Below, piece after piece: positions 11,865 through 25,551 of a DNA stretch of 64,000 bases. The stretch is from Gymnogyps californianus (lineage: Eukaryota; Chordata; Aves; Accipitriformes; Cathartidae). How positions within the stretch are numbered: position 1 is the stretch's first letter; the number at the start of each line of letters is the position of its first letter. The DNA is taken from positions 69,546,707-69,610,706 of the forward strand of contig NC_059473.1 of assembly GCF_018139145.2 (NCBI RefSeq), in the 5' to 3' direction. A program made the translations under genes and the position numbers. The notes beneath the pieces were generated by a model. It saw only the letters and a program-made list of their open reading frames with translations, did no database searches and was not told the DNA's origin.

Positions 11865-14800
11865 GTGCATTTCTGTTTGTGCGTGTGTGCAAGGAAAAGA
11901 AGGTGGTCAGGTGCAGGGTTAGGTTAGGCATGTGGGAAGCAATGCAAATCTGTGTTCAGAGACTTGCAGTCACACAACTCCTTAAAACCAGTGGGAGATG
12001 TTTGGCTAAATTCCATGCAACACTGAAATTTGAGGGGAAAGTCTTTAGCCATTAACTGTGATATAATTTAGTTTGAAAGCTTAATGAGAGAGGGAAAATA
12101 GCATTTGGGGGGCAAGGCATTTGCATAGCCCACTTCTTCTGCAGGTGTCTAATTGGTAGTGATACAGGTTTCATTAGAATACGCAGCAGGTTGTGGAGCT
12201 ATCTAAAATGCCACTGAAGATAAATGCATTTAGTTATCAGCAAATGTAACTGCTTGCACTGGGAGCCAACACTGGAATATACAGTATGATACCCATACTG
12301 CATCCTTCTTTTCATCCAGATCTGTGGAAAAATTGGAACACACAAAGAATTATTACTATATGTACATTGGAGAGAAACTAGTCACAGCCACAAGTATGGA
12401 AATCTAAAGTTGGGGTGGATAAAAACAATCTACCACCTTTATTAGTGCTGTGTTTACTATAGTCCTTGCAGGAGCAAAGGAGGCAGGTGGTGCAACAGAA
12501 CCACACTCTGAAGTTAATGGGCTTCTGTACTTTCAAGACACAGTGTGAGAAGGTAAAGAGGGATTAGATTAAATCCTGCGTGCAGGAAATTAATTCCTGG
12601 ATATGCTGTTGTCTTGCAAGTTTGCAGTATTTTTGCATGGAAGATATCAAGGATTGCTGCCTGAGGAGAAAATGGTCGTTGGCTGGGAGTGGATAAGAAT
12701 TACAAGTCACAAACCAAAAGGAAATATTATTATTGGACAACCTCCATCTCCCAATTCCTTGTTAAAATTGAGTGTCATTGTAAATACATACCTGTAAAAC
12801 AAATGGAAACAAATACAAGAATACTGCAGTCTTAAACCCACAAATATTAGAGAAACTGGACAAAAGCAACCAGCTAACCAAAGCCAAAGTGAATTATAGG
12901 AAAAACGGGAAAGCACAGAGTTGTAGAGTTAAAGTATCCTAAATAAAGTTAACTCCACCCACCTTTAGCATTTGCGTTATCTTACATTCCCTAGCCTTTG
13001 GGGGTTTTTTTGTCTTATACTTTAAATAGTAAGAACTTTTGCATGGGATTACCTTTTTGTCCTGTGTTTATACAGCACTTGGCAGAGCAAGTCTTGGTCA
13101 ATGACTGATACTCCTAGAAAATATGCTTACACAAAGAAGAAGTGTCATTAATAAAAAAGCATCTGTCTAACTTATTATTCATAAGAGGTGGAGTTCTTGG
13201 GTATTTTGGGGGGAAAAGAGGAGGAGCTTATTCTGTTTTGTACTTTCATTCTTCTAACAGTAAGAAACTTGAAAAGTATTATCACAGGTGCAAAAAATTC
13301 TCCCTGTTCTCTGCATGCTATATGTGACGACTGGTATGCATTTCCTTCAGTCAGAAGGTGATTTCTTATAAGAAGCATAAAAGTTTACTTACACTTCCAG
13401 TAATAGAATATAATGGGGTTTTTTTGGTTTTGGTTTTGGTATTTTTTTTTTCCTTCAGGAAATGCCCAGACATTTATAATGGAGAGACAGACAGGCACCT
13501 CACTGACTGCATCAAAGGATGCCTCAGCACAGAGATGGAGAACCTGGCAGATCTATTGTGTCCACGTTTGCTCTCAATAACCAGGGCTACTCATGTCTCT
13601 CCTGGGCTTCCTGGCTGCCAAGCAGTGAAAAACCACCAAAGCTAAATGTGCTATCCACTTTGAGTTCCCACCAGTCTGAAGATTAAATGAGAGTTTCTTA
13701 GTCGACTACTACTAACATTTCTGCAGGCTTTTCATACTTCATACTAACCACCTGCCTGCTGAGACCTGCCACAGATCCTACACAACATCATCTGTCTTTG
13801 GAAAACTGTTATTTTCAATTACAGCTAATGTTTCACATAAACTGCGTGTGTGTCCTGAATCCCATATCGTGTGTATTAATTAGCCAGTAAATAAATATTT
13901 AAAGCTCTGTACTTAACTAAGTATTACAGGAACTTCTTTAGATTAGTTTTCTATGGCAAAAAAAAAGCTTGCAGCATCCTACTGCCTGTCTGTTATTTTT
14001 CCCTCTTTCTGTATAACTCCTTCTTTCCTTCTCCCGTGTAATTTTTGAGCCTGCTGGCAGATTTTAACCAAATCTGACAGAGACATCTAGATATTAAAAT
14101 CGTACAAATTTCATGAAGAGAGGAAAGAGGGAAGAGGAGAGACAACTTATTACTATATCCAGTGAGGGAAAGCTTAAAATGTGTTTAAATTTTTTTCTGT
14201 GGGCTGGCTTGGTGGCTCCCTGGGCAGCACATGTACCTGGACCAGGCAACCAGCAGAAACATAGCTTGCAACTCAGCACAACCAGCATTTCTTGCGCAAC
14301 CAGGTAGGTAGCAAACAGGGTGACAGGGTGCTAAGCATTGTGTAAGACAGTGCTTTTGTTTGGGTTTTTTTGTTGACAAACTGAAGTGTTATCACAGATG
14401 GGAAGTGAGGGTAGGGATGATTTGGGGAAGACCTGCGGGTTATTTGTGGAGGCCACTGAAGGAGAAAAGGAGAGCATTGTGGAAGAGTAAGTTGGTTGGG
14501 CAGAGGGCAGCCACTGCGATAATGACTGTAAAGGATGCAGAATCATAGGAAATCAGGTCTTATAAGTTACTCTGCCCATGCAACAGCTTGTTTTGTATTT
14601 GCTCATTTATATTCCATCCTTTTACGGTTCTGCACTTTGCACATTGTTTTCTGATGTCTAAGGTTATGTCCTAAATAATGGAACTGTCCAACCCCCCTTT
14701 TTAACTAACAACATAAAACAAAACTTTCCCAACTTCATGGAGGGCTGAATATATGAACATATTTTTCTTGTCCAAGCACTGCAAGAGAACATTAAAAAGT

Positions 14801-15672
14801 GAACATTTATTGCTTTTACTAACTATGGAGAACAACTTTTTTGATGAATACAGTAATTCTGTAAATTATCCCTGAGCAAGCTGTTAATTAAATCTTTGTA
14901 TTTGTTTATTTGTAGTAGTTTGTATGCACAGTTTTTAACCTCCTGCAGAATTTATTCATAACTGGTCAGTATGATTATTTCCTATTTACTCTGTGCACTT
15001 TGATTAATCACCAACATCAGATGGTATTATTTCTGCTCCAAGAATGGATGACCTATGTATTATAAACAGGAAAAATGCCTTGTTTGTTAATGAATTATAC
15101 ATGAATATCCACAGTTTTTGATGCCTCTTGTGATAAAGGCAAAAAAGAGGCTTTAGTAAAGGACCATGATGCTTTCTACTAGCTGTGAATAGCCTATAAA
15201 TCTATTCTTTCTACTATTCATGATTCATTCCCTTTCCTTGACTATTCTGATGAATAAGATCTTCCTTGTACAAATGTTTGTGAATAAAATCACTGTGAGT
15301 GTGACTGAAATAAATCAGCAGATATAGTCATAGAACACAGCCAAATATCTTGTTACTTTGTGAACCTCCAATTCAAATAGAGTGGGAGTTTAATTCTGCT
15401 GGGTATTTTAGACTAACTCAGGTTCCTAAAATTAGGAAGACAGAACCCCTATACAGTCAAGAAAAAAGATAATCAGAATTTTTCACAGCCTAGGTTACAC
15501 AGGAAGCCCAGGCCTGCATTGTTCATAAGCACATAGTGTGAATATCTTATAGTACACAGTGCATTTGAAAAATGTACAGTATGTATGATACTAATTTTCA
15601 CAGAAGCATAGATATTTCTGTTCCTATTGTATGTATAGAGCAAGAGATAAACAAGAGATTGAGGGGTATTCT

Positions 15673-15688
15673 CCCCCCCCCCCCCCCC
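15673..15688. repeat. Poly-C tract, C16
   Basis: Sixteen consecutive C residues directly followed by AAATTT. Likely to be length-variable and prone to sequencing slippage. Confidence 0.95.
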
Positions 15689-17579
15689 AAATTTACCTAT
15701 ATTAAATTCTGAGAAATAACACTGGATGCAACAGGGTATACACAAAGGAGTTGCTTTGGAAAAAATATTAATTATACTTGTCCTGAAATATAAGCTCTAT
15801 GAGACTCAAGAGCAATACTGCTTGGAAGGAGAGCAATAAATTAGAGTAAAAATGCTTTAAAATGCATAATTATCATGCATTAAGCTGAAACAGGGGATAG
15901 AAATATCCATGTTCTTCAAAATGTCAAGTTGAACACCTTGCTGTGAACCAGACTGCTTAATGTATGGGTGGCTTTCAGTTCTGAAATTCTGATGCATAAA
16001 GGACAGCATGACAGGATGTTATAACTTTATAAAGATAACATGAAAACTGTAACATTTCATTAACATTAAAGCATTTACTAACATTTCTGAAGAAATTAAT
16101 TTTTGAAATCTGATACTTTTATCAAATGAACACAAGTTAAAATGTCACATGCCTGAGACCACTGCTGTGCTCAATGTCCTAGTTAAGGATGCAACGTCAA
16201 GGATCTCTGTGCTCAAGAATATCAAAGCAAGCCAGTTTATTTTTTTATTAATAAAAATAAATAAACAAATCTTGCTAATCTGTGGAGTGTTTTAAAACTT
16301 TTATTCTTTTTCTTGCAGTTCCTGAAGTCATGGTAACATCTGGCAAAAAAACCCTTTTATGATCCAAATTCTTACCTCAAATTTATTTTTTTGTCAATAT
16401 AGTTGTCTAAAAAAGACAAAATTTTATTCAGTGTGGGCTAGGGGTAATTCACCTTGGTGACTCTGCTGTTGAAAGGCGTAATTGTGGCACTATTGCTTCT
16501 GATGAGTGATGCCTCACCTCATGAAAAGCATCCTCAAAGATAGTAGAAGTGATTAGAATCAGACACCACAACAAACCACGTAAGACGCACTCAAACTTTG
16601 TGATCCCTGCTTCTAAATATAGCACTGATTGAAAGGCTATGGAAGCCTAGATAAGTCTGTTCTCTCTTTTTTTCTTGTTTTTTTCTTAAGGATAGTTTGA
16701 TAAAAGTAATCAGTTTAACACAATGACCTTGCTTCCAAGACTTAGGTTACTGGAGATGATTTCGTTTGCATATGTAAATGTAATTATTTCCTGTCTGAAT
16801 GCAGATAGCTGCAGACCAGACCTCAATATGCAAAGTGAACAATGATTCAGGGATTTAAGTAAGATTTCAAAACAGCTATATATCCTAATTTGTTATACAC
16901 ATCCATAGAAAAATCTCCCTATAAATGTGCATATAATCAAGGCTTCTCTTGTGGAATTTGGTTACTATTTTATTCACTAGCCCACAGAATATAAGGGGAA
17001 GTAGGAGAAGCTAAATGCCACCAGGATTTCAGGAAGTTGCAGAGTGTTGAGCTCCTTGGAGAAAAAGCTCAAGATTACCAGAAATGTTGTTTTTAAAGTC
17101 AGAGGGGATTGCTATTGTAATATTTCATTTTCTGTAGTACAGGACAGAGAATTTCAGAGAGTTTCACCAAGTACACAGATACTGTCCAGTGGCATTTTGT
17201 ACAGAATTCAAAATAGTATACAATCTTGACTTAACTACTTCGAGTGATGAGAGCTCCTCCAGTTCTTTAGGGAAGGTTAATTACTCCTGTTTTATAAATA
17301 AGCACTTTGAATTTATCTACCTAGAATTTTCAGTCATTAGTTTTTACTGCAACTTTGTTTTCTCCCAGATTAAAAAAATATCTGCTAGGAATTCTCTGGT
17401 CATTATCCAGATTGTTTTTATTTTCTGTGAATAAACTGAATAGATTGAGTTTCCTATATTTCTTGCTATGTTTTATTAATCACTCTTTTCCCACTCCTCT
17501 CTTGTTGTTCGTTATCCTTTTAAAAATGTTGACAGTAAAACTGCATTCAGGAGACTAACAGCCATTTACAAATGCAATA

Positions 17580-17900
17580 TTTTATATCCAAATGTCATGT
17601 TTATCCTCAGAGGTACAGTGTCTAACTGAGACTTTCCTTAATCTCTTGTGCCTCCAAATTCTTTCCAGCATCAATGCAATCCAAGATATTCCCTCATCTC
17701 TCAGGAATAATCTGCATCTTTTTTTTCCTAGATGCATGAGCTTGGATTTTGTATTGTTTGCATTTTTCAAATGAGCCTGCTTCACCAAGCAATCCAGATT
17801 AATCCATAAAGCTGACTAGACCCTGTCATTATTTATCAGTCGAGCTAGCCAAAACCCATTTTTTCAGTTGCTGGGAATTTTATTTGTTTGCTTATAATTT
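17580..17900 (-). mobile_element. Probable ancient CR1-like fragment
   Basis: The plus-strand text around 17735-17840 (a G/T-rich stretch, then GCCTGCTTCACCAAGCAATC and a CTGTCATTATTTATCA-like segment) resembles the minus strand of old CR1 LINEs found across birds and reptiles. The resemblance may extend left to about 17.05 kb and right to about 18.1 kb, but there I cannot follow it reliably. The copy is very diverged and has no usable reading frame. The family call rests on memory of the consensus style and needs a profile search. Confidence 0.35.
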
Positions 17901-20869
17901 AGTTTCAGTCCTAATCAGATCCCAACTCGTGTCCAAATTAGACAAGGAACTGGCAGGTCTGCTCCAGGGCACTGACCACACAAATGACCCCTTATGGCTT
18001 TTAAATAAAAACGACATTTTTGTCATACCACTGTTTGCAGTAAAACTGTCAGGAGCATCATTTTCTTGAGCGTCCACCTATTTGTTGTCCTTACAATTGT
18101 AAAAAATAGATGTAGTTGCTTTATTAATTTCAGGGAGGGTCTAACACAATTACTTTCTTGTGAAATCATGTCTAAATCCCAAAGTAAAAAATTGTACAAC
18201 CTTTCAGCATCTAAAATAGGAAGCATTGTCCAAAACCAAAGAGAAGAAAGCTTGCACAAATACTTGCCTTTGGCTTTCTGTACCGTCCCCTCTGTGGAAC
18301 AGGTGAACTTTCCTGCCAACAAATTCATGGGCATCACTGGGCACTAGCACTGTCCAGATCCCATTGCCAGAACTACACAACGGTCTTAAAACCAAAAAGG
18401 CTAATCTTGAGATGTTGTCAGAAAACTGCTTTGGGGCATGAGGTGTTTCCAGGGGCTTGCAGGAGTGGTCAGGCACAGCCTGTGATGTTCAGACTCTGCG
18501 TTAGGGAGGGAAGAGAGGGAAGGGGCCACAAATGCGGCCTGCTGTTGGACCAGAGCAGGACAGTGGCTTGCCCAGGGTCTGTCCGGAAAAGTAGTCTCCT
18601 CCTAATTGCTCACACAGAAAATTAAGTTTCCCAAACCATGAGATATATGTATATGCACCTGTCTGACAGACAGGCACACACCATAAGGGGGTTTGATTCT
18701 CCCTGTGGCTTGCTACCCTCCACTGCTCATGTTTTCTAGGTTTTCTATGTGAGCAGCCAGTCTGTGTATGTTGAAATATGCCAAGAATATTATGCAGTAA
18801 CAAGGTCTTGTGGTTGTGTATATAGAAGGTTTTTTTGTTTTCTAAATTAGTGATTTCAAATCCGCAATTTCCGATGTTATTGTCACTGCAAAAATAATGA
18901 TATGACTGACTGGAATAAATACTGTATATTAACCTTTAATTTACTCCTGGCATAATAGCTTTATCTAAGACACATAGAAGCAATCCAGCTCTGACTGCTA
19001 CTATGAGGAAAATGCTTTCTCTGATCTTACCAGCTAGAATGTATATACAGAGAAACAAATGGGTGACTTTGGTTTCACCTTGACAATGACCAAATTATTT
19101 TCCTGTTCTCTTGGAAACGTTTTCTTTTCCCAGAGTTAGAACTAAAGCAAAATCTTTCCAAGCATAGAGACTTAAGAATAGTATATGTGTATTCTATATG
19201 CACTTATGTGTATATTCTGGTCTGTATTTGGGGTGGGGCACTGCACAGTGTTTTAAATGACGTTGTAAATTACATGGTTCATAAGATTACCACAAAAATT
19301 GTCTGAGGGGGGTTTCACTCTAAAGGTGTCTTTTATTTTTTTTCTAACTAGCAGTTGACAGAAGCTTGTTAACTTAAAAGGAGATGCTGCATCTCACTGA
19401 ATCCAGCTGTATAAATATTTTAATAACATCATAGATGTTTTCCCTAGTGCTGCAGCACACAGTGGTTTCAGCTTCTAAGCACATAAGTATAATTCTTATT
19501 TCAGCTGGGAGGGGAGGTAAGAGAAAGAGAGCAAACATGTCTAGTTGTGAAAGGAGGGTAGGTGAGGCTCAATCAGACAAGAAAGCAAATGATTCTTTAA
19601 CAAGTGACCAGCTTGGCGCTTCAGCTGATTTTCTATCCCTTTGTTTAAGTCCCTCTGGGGTGTTTTTTGGGATTCAATGCTAAAGTGCATTAGTGGAACC
19701 TATTATTATTAGTATCTGCAAGTATCCTTCATCTAGAGTAATTTATACAATCAATGGGAATTCTTATTGGAAAGAGTTCAGTCCAGACAGAGAATCTTGC
19801 TTTCAAAGTAAGAAATTGCTGCTAGGTGCTCTTAATTTCCAACAAGGTGTTTAATCTAGCCTTCATGTAAAATTCAGAGTGTGCTTTAGAAACAAGAAAG
19901 AGAAAACTTATTAAGATATTATCAACTTCTGTGTAAACTGTGGTAAGGAAGCATGCTGCTCCAGCTGCAGCATGAGAAAAATGCTTATTTTGAGACCGAA
20001 TATTTTTATAACCAAATGTAAAGGGTCACTTGCAGGGCTGTTATACAACAAGACAGAAATAACTTTTTATGTGATAAATGTGGAGCTTTATAGAGGCAAA
20101 TCCTTGCATCCATCTCTGCATAATATTCAGTTTCCCATTCACTTGTTCCAGGAATGGTAACTGTACCACCCCATGCCACAATCCTTCCCTCTTCTGGGAA
20201 AGTCAGAGGCTTCCACTGACTCAACACAAGCTCCACACACCCCTAAGAAGTGTCTGTGGCAGCGTTTTCTGCCTACGCAAATGAATGCGTTTATGAAGTA
20301 GAACCTCTCTGATTTTCACGTCACTTACCTGTACCAACCATAAAACTATGCAAAACTATAAAATCTGTGCTTTTTCACAGTTTTCAAAGGATTTAAGCTC
20401 ACTCTGTTGTATTAAAATCTCACAGAACTGAAACCCCATGGTTTTAACATTACAAACTATAGAATACATTGAGGACTCTTACCCCATATGACTGATATTG
20501 TTACATTTTATCAATAAGAACCTGGTCTGGCCAGTTACAGAACAGTTCTTAAATATTAATAAGACACACTTTTCTCCTACTTTAACCCAGGGAAAGCAAC
20601 GCTTTCTGACGCACTATTGCAACATTGGTCTTTTAATACCATATGACTTGTGATAAATTATTGACTACATTTTTCTAAATAATGTATCCTCATCAGTTCA
20701 AAAAATTCAGTAAAGCGTGGTAGGACCATCTGCCACTAGTTTGAATCCTAAGTGTGTGGTCCTGTACATTTAGAAAACAGAGCACTGCTAGCATTGAATT
20801 AAACATTTCTGGAGTAATGAACATAGTCCTACTGCAAAATACCTTAAGTTCCAAGAGACTGAATCCACA
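17901..20869. other. Unique sequence, no gene seen
   Basis: No recognisable exon or intact repeat. Overlapping 90-104 codon open frames on both strands at 18.0-18.5 kb have no domain I recognise and no consistent splice sites. An old repeat may continue into the left end. Confidence 0.45.
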
Positions 20870-21210
20870 CCAGGAGCAGGGCAGCCCACATCTAAACCTT
20901 GGGCTTGCTGGATTATGAACTGGATAGCCTTGTCTCCAGCCCTGACTCCAGCCACTTTCTGCATGGACCCTGGACCTGACCCATTACTTCTTGTCTAAGA
21001 CTGTCAACAAGCCCTGTCACTGCTGCCATGTGGACCCTGCTTGAAGCTGTGGGACTGCGCCCAGGCCCTTGAGGGCACTGCGTGTACTGTGGTCACCCTC
21101 ATCCCCTCAGATCATCCCCCCATACCAGAGCAGCCCTCCTTTTGCTACTCCCTCATTCAGCCTGTACCAGATGACAGTTTGGACAGGCACAGCTTGTCTA
21201 TGGGAAAGCA
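20870..21210. other. GC-rich patch with a repeated CATG-GGACCCTG motif
   Basis: A locally GC-rich segment. Two similar words, GCATGGACCCTGGACCTGAC near 20961 and GCCATGTGGACCCTGCTTGA near 21025, sit about 65 bases apart, suggesting a decayed tandem duplication or an old repeat. A 136-codon open frame (21041-21451) overlaps its right end but looks non-biological: it is mixed in composition and extends into AT-rich DNA. Nature unknown. Confidence 0.35.
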
Positions 21211-23636
21211 AGGGGCTGACAGAAGAGCTGAATATTTTCTAGTTTCATGTTTTGAAGGTATTCAGCTTTGTCTTGATGTCTGTTGCTTGCATTGTACAAG
21301 AATGTGTAAGAAAGTACAAGTTTCATACAACAAAATCTGTTTACCAGGATACTGCAATTGCCTACCATTACAGCTGTTTACAACATGTAGACTGTTTTCC
21401 AGGCACCTCCTTCAACCCTTTTTCCTACGCTCTGCTTCTCTTCACTCCTGAAAATGTGTTCTGCTCTAAAATTTCTTAACTAACTTGCTGGGACCAGGTA
21501 TACAAGTATACAGCTAATTTAGCAAAATGATCTTCACTCTCAACCATTTTTCCTTTAATAATCAAGATTCTTCAGCTATGCTGATCAAAACAATATCCCC
21601 TTTCTTGTCTGTTGTGTTATTGCCACTGAGGAGGGACTGCTCCCAATCTAGGACAGTTTTCCCTATTTTAATCCTTTAATGTGTGGTGTTGTCACATAAG
21701 CAGAAGCCCTTGAGGCTCAGCCTGATGCCTTTCGCTTGTTTTATGTGAAGTGTGGCTGAACCAAACAGGATTCCTCAGTCTCAGATCCTCAGCTCCTTTG
21801 CTGTTAAAGGGTGCCTGCTTAGCCTGACATTATCTTAACAGCTTCTTTGTACTGTCTGTAATTCCTCTGATAGACATTGCACAATACTCTTTGGCACGAG
21901 AAAATGTTTTGCCCTTTTGGTCATTCCTGACAGACTTTGTTGAGCTTTTCCAATATTCCTTCTTCAGTGTTTATAGGGCATTCTCCTCCCTGTTGGAGCA
22001 GCCTACCTACCCAGCTAACCTTGTTTGTTCACATACAGAAAACACTTTTTCCTGGATGGACTGGCAGGTGTGAACATGATCACTGGACTCACGATAACAA
22101 CTTCTACACGTTTTGAGAAATCGTTTAGGTGCAGTGTAGAACCTCACTTTATGTGAGTTTCTCACTGTTTCCTAGAAGGTTGTGCAAGTTTCAGCATGGC
22201 CAATGTTACCTTTTCTTTATAGATTTGCCATTTTCTTCCTTCTGAGCTTCATTAAAAACAATAAAGTGCTGCATACTGTAGTCTCTTGTGTTGCACTTCA
22301 AGATCTGCTTCACATTTTTCTTACTATCTTAGTGGTTATTTCCTAGCACTATGCCTTTGCTATCTATTAGCAAGCTGTACAAGCCCCTTATAATTCTTCT
22401 CTTTCAGTTTGAGAATATTCTGGTGCTGCATTGAAATTAAATATGTGGATTTCTCTGTCCAGCTCCCTAGCACTTGGTGCCACTGATGTTTGCAAACATC
22501 TATAAACCTCTTTCTCAGGAATTTCTTATCAAAGTACTGCATTTGGCCACTGGCCTCAGAATGTTTTCTTTTTCTAAAACACTAGCACTTGGTTATACTT
22601 CTTCAGTATAATACTTCTGCTTTTCAGTGTGGCAGGGGTTACATTGCAGCTGCCTCCACAAATCAGCTGGAATAAAGTTTTTCACTGGTCTAACTGTATA
22701 GTTGCAAAATGCAGCAGTAGAATGGATGTCACCTTTTGTAACAGATGAGACGTTTTGGAAGCACGTAATAATGAATTCTATTGACATATAACAGATGCTA
22801 TGGATACATGAAATATTCAAAAACTATTGCATCGGTGTGCTACAAGTATTATATGTGTTTCTGTGCATATATGTGTGTTACAGTACATGAGTGTTACCGG
22901 TTCCTATAATTTATCCGTAACTCTGATAGAGGTTAACATAATACATATTGCTTTGGTAGGATAAGGGACATCAAACCAGAACAAAAAAATCCCAAACTAA
23001 AGAGAATTAGTTCCTACAGGTGCAATAGGCAGTGTTAGGAAAGCAAGGTGTGACTGTAAGCTGCCTATTGCTCTGCGATCTATTTCCTCTATTCTTTTAT
23101 TCTGAACAAACTGTACTGTGCTCTAAAAGCCTGGCCATCCCCCGGCAACTTTGACACTGCCTGAGAAGGTGCACAGCTGTTGATGCTGGACTCACACAGG
23201 CCTGCCACGATAATCAGAATACAAGAAGCCTTGAAGGAATGGCTAGTATTATTTCTCACCCTTTTTCCACCACTGGATAGGGAGTGAATATTTCCTTTCT
23301 AGTCGTGTTGATCTTAATGATATCTGTACTGGACGTTGCATTCCTAAACGCTTAGTGTTTCTACCCTGCTGCTTGAGCTCTTGAAGCTTAGCCAAGTGCT
23401 CTTGTTCTCCAGCAGGGATTGTCACCTTTTAACTTTTGTCCTGGGTAGCTTGGTCACTCTTGTTTTGGAGTCACTTCAGTGTGGTTAAATTTGTTTCTTT
23501 GAAATAATCCCTCCTGGAAATTGGTGTTACAAATCTCACAACTGATCTTGACTCTGGTACTTCTCGAAAACTAACTTCGTATTCTTCCAAAGTGACTAGT
23601 GCTGTGTAGCTTTACTAAGAAGAGAAAACTAAGGAG
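21211..23636. other. Unique sequence, no gene seen
   Basis: No supportable gene. T-rich plus-strand runs at 21.6-22.6 kb and 23.1-23.6 kb could be extensions of old minus-strand LINE sequence, but I found no segment I can align with confidence. Confidence 0.4.
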
Positions 23637-23790
23637 CAACGTTAGAAAGATAGAATGGCTGTAATGAGTCAGACCAAAAATGCATCCTGTATTGTGTCCT
23701 GTCTCTGTGAACGGCCAGAAGCAGGTGCCTTGGGAGGCAGATAAGAAGGGGCAAATATATTGCCTTTAATTCCTGAAATACCGTTGTAGC
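23637..23790 (-). mobile_element. Ancient CR1 3'-terminal fragment
   Basis: Read on the plus strand, this matches the reverse complement of the extreme 3' end of the old CR1 group of reptiles and birds. It has a TTAGAAAGATAGAATGGC-like terminus, then TGAGTCAGACCAAA, then a TCCTGTCTCTGTGAACGGCC segment followed by GCAGGTGCCTTGGG. In other amniotes the equivalent text is the familiar 'GGGTCAGACCAAAGGTCCAT...CCAGTATCCTGTCT' stretch. The element therefore points left and is truncated on its 5' side, as LINE copies usually are. It carries no coding sequence. Confidence 0.65.
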
Positions 23791-25551
23791 ACAGTGGATT
23801 ATATGTGTTCAATAATCCTTACAGAATTTTTTTTCCCTGATAACAATCCTTTCATGTTAAAGGTAATAAAAATTGGGAGAAATTATCTAGGGCTGTGGTG
23901 GTGCTTGAAAAACTAACAAACAGATTTGACAAACCCTGAAAAACTCTTAACAGATTTGACAAATGTTAGACATTTTCTAGGTACAGCCTTGTGGCAGCTG
24001 TAGGGATAAATAATTTGCTGAGACCCATTTCTGGTTCCAAAGTAAACCAAAAAAATTTTTTAAATGGTATCACTCTAGCCTTTATTGATGAAATCTATTT
24101 CACCCAACCTTTTAGTTTCACATATAAGTCTGAACTAACTGAAGATTTCTATAAGAAAAGTAGGGATAAATAATCTTTGACTTTCTTTTAGGATGAGATC
24201 AATTGCTTCTGGAGAGAAGTTTTGTTTCTCTCTGTTCACTACAGAGGGAGTCTGGAGTGATTTACGTTTAGACTGGCCATCCAATGTCAGATACAGATCA
24301 ATTTTCCCTAAAAGACAGGTCATATCCAATCTATTCTCTCCTGGGTGGCAGCACTCAAGTGCTTGCCAGCCATTTGATATTTAGAAAGTTATGTCTAGCC
24401 ACACTGTCTCACTGACTTCCTAATCTGTCCTTTAAAAGGGGTAATAATGAACCTTATCTTCATATTCTCGTTTTTACACCCTCATCCCCCAAAACCAGCT
24501 ACAAACACAGATTTAATTCTTGTTACCACCACTATCCTGTTTATGCAAGGTTGCTTTGTTTTCCTGGAAATAAGGATTACAGGTAGTCTGAGCCTTTCCA
24601 TGTTTCCTGCTGCTCTGTTCCAATATGTTGCTTTCTTTTCCCATTAATCACCCTCTCTTCCTTGCTGTGAGTGCTAGTAGACAGATCCCTTCTACTTTGT
24701 TTCATGCATTGTGCACTACCTAATTACATTAGAGGACTTGTGCTTTATAAGTCTGAACTGTTTCTTTATTTATAAGAGCTATTTACAAAAGTGGTAGAAT
24801 TACCGGAAGAATTCTAGCCCTGTGCACACAGACTGGTGTCCTGCCTCTTCCTCCAAACCTCTTTCTTTCTTGCAATTGGTGTTTCTTCACCCAAATTTCA
24901 AGCATGCTGCTCATGTCCAACATTAAAAAGATGCTTGTGCATACACTTTGGACACTGGCCTAGATGTTGGGAATAACAAGATGAGGAATCTCACATCTGT
25001 ATTTGAAATATATTTATTGAAGCTCATAAAACTAGACTGATGTCAAGATGGAGTTGATTAAGCCACCACAGCTGAATCACTACTTGCACTAGAATATGAA
25101 ATCCTGAGGAGGGTGACAGTGCTACTTAGGTACAAACAGTTCAATAGGGGCAGGGGAGCCTTTCTGCTTCAATGACTACTCTGCTTGTCATCGTTACGAG
25201 AACTCCAGTTTGATCCTTGATTTTTACTGCTACAGACAAGTCTATTTATTTATTGCATTTGATACAACAGACAGTTAAATAAAAAAAAGAAGCAGATATT
25301 CTCTGCTTATATGATTTCTAAATCAGCCAACAGGAGACATCCATAACACTATAGCGTACTTGAAAAGCTCAAAACTTTTCAGTGGCTCTATTTTCAGACA
25401 ACTGAGATCTGAATCAAATAAACATCAGTTGTTATGTTGCAGCAAGGTACCTGAGGACTTGTTACTTCAAACACTTGGAAAGTTGCAATGACATAAGATT
25501 AAGTACTGTAATTTGAGGATAATTTTATTTTGTATATATGGTTAAGACAAG
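23791..25551. other. Unique sequence, no gene seen
   Basis: No gene or clear repeat, apart from a short local duplication at 23904-23963 listed separately. The right end runs into the CR1 copy. Confidence 0.5.
23904..23963. repeat. Short direct duplication, period about 30
   Basis: The word TTGAAAAACTAACAAACAGATTTGACAAA is followed directly by a near-copy starting CTGAAAAACTCTTAACAG and sharing the ACAGATTTGACAAA end. Two units only. The origin is probably replication slippage or local duplication. Confidence 0.8.

Larger units (their letters stand above)
10573..17579. other. Unique AT-rich sequence, no gene seen
   Basis: Seven kilobases with no exon or RNA gene I can support. The only marked structures are the G-rich tract near 11.83 kb and the C16 run near 15.67 kb, listed separately. 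The 17.0-17.58 kb part may already belong to the old CR1-like sequence listed next. Confidence 0.5.

Noticed and set aside
15673..15688. CRISPR or other array-like repeat near the poly-C run
   Set aside because: It is a simple homopolymer with no repeat-spacer periodicity, and the window is eukaryotic in character.
18023..18803. Overlapping 90-104 codon open frames around 18.0-18.8 kb
   Set aside because: Frames open on both strands, no recognised domain, and possibly within old repeat sequence.
21041..21451. 136-codon open frame on the plus strand as a gene
   Set aside because: It crosses from a GC-rich patch into AT-rich DNA with no recognisable motif and has an overlapping open frame in another phase; consistent with chance.
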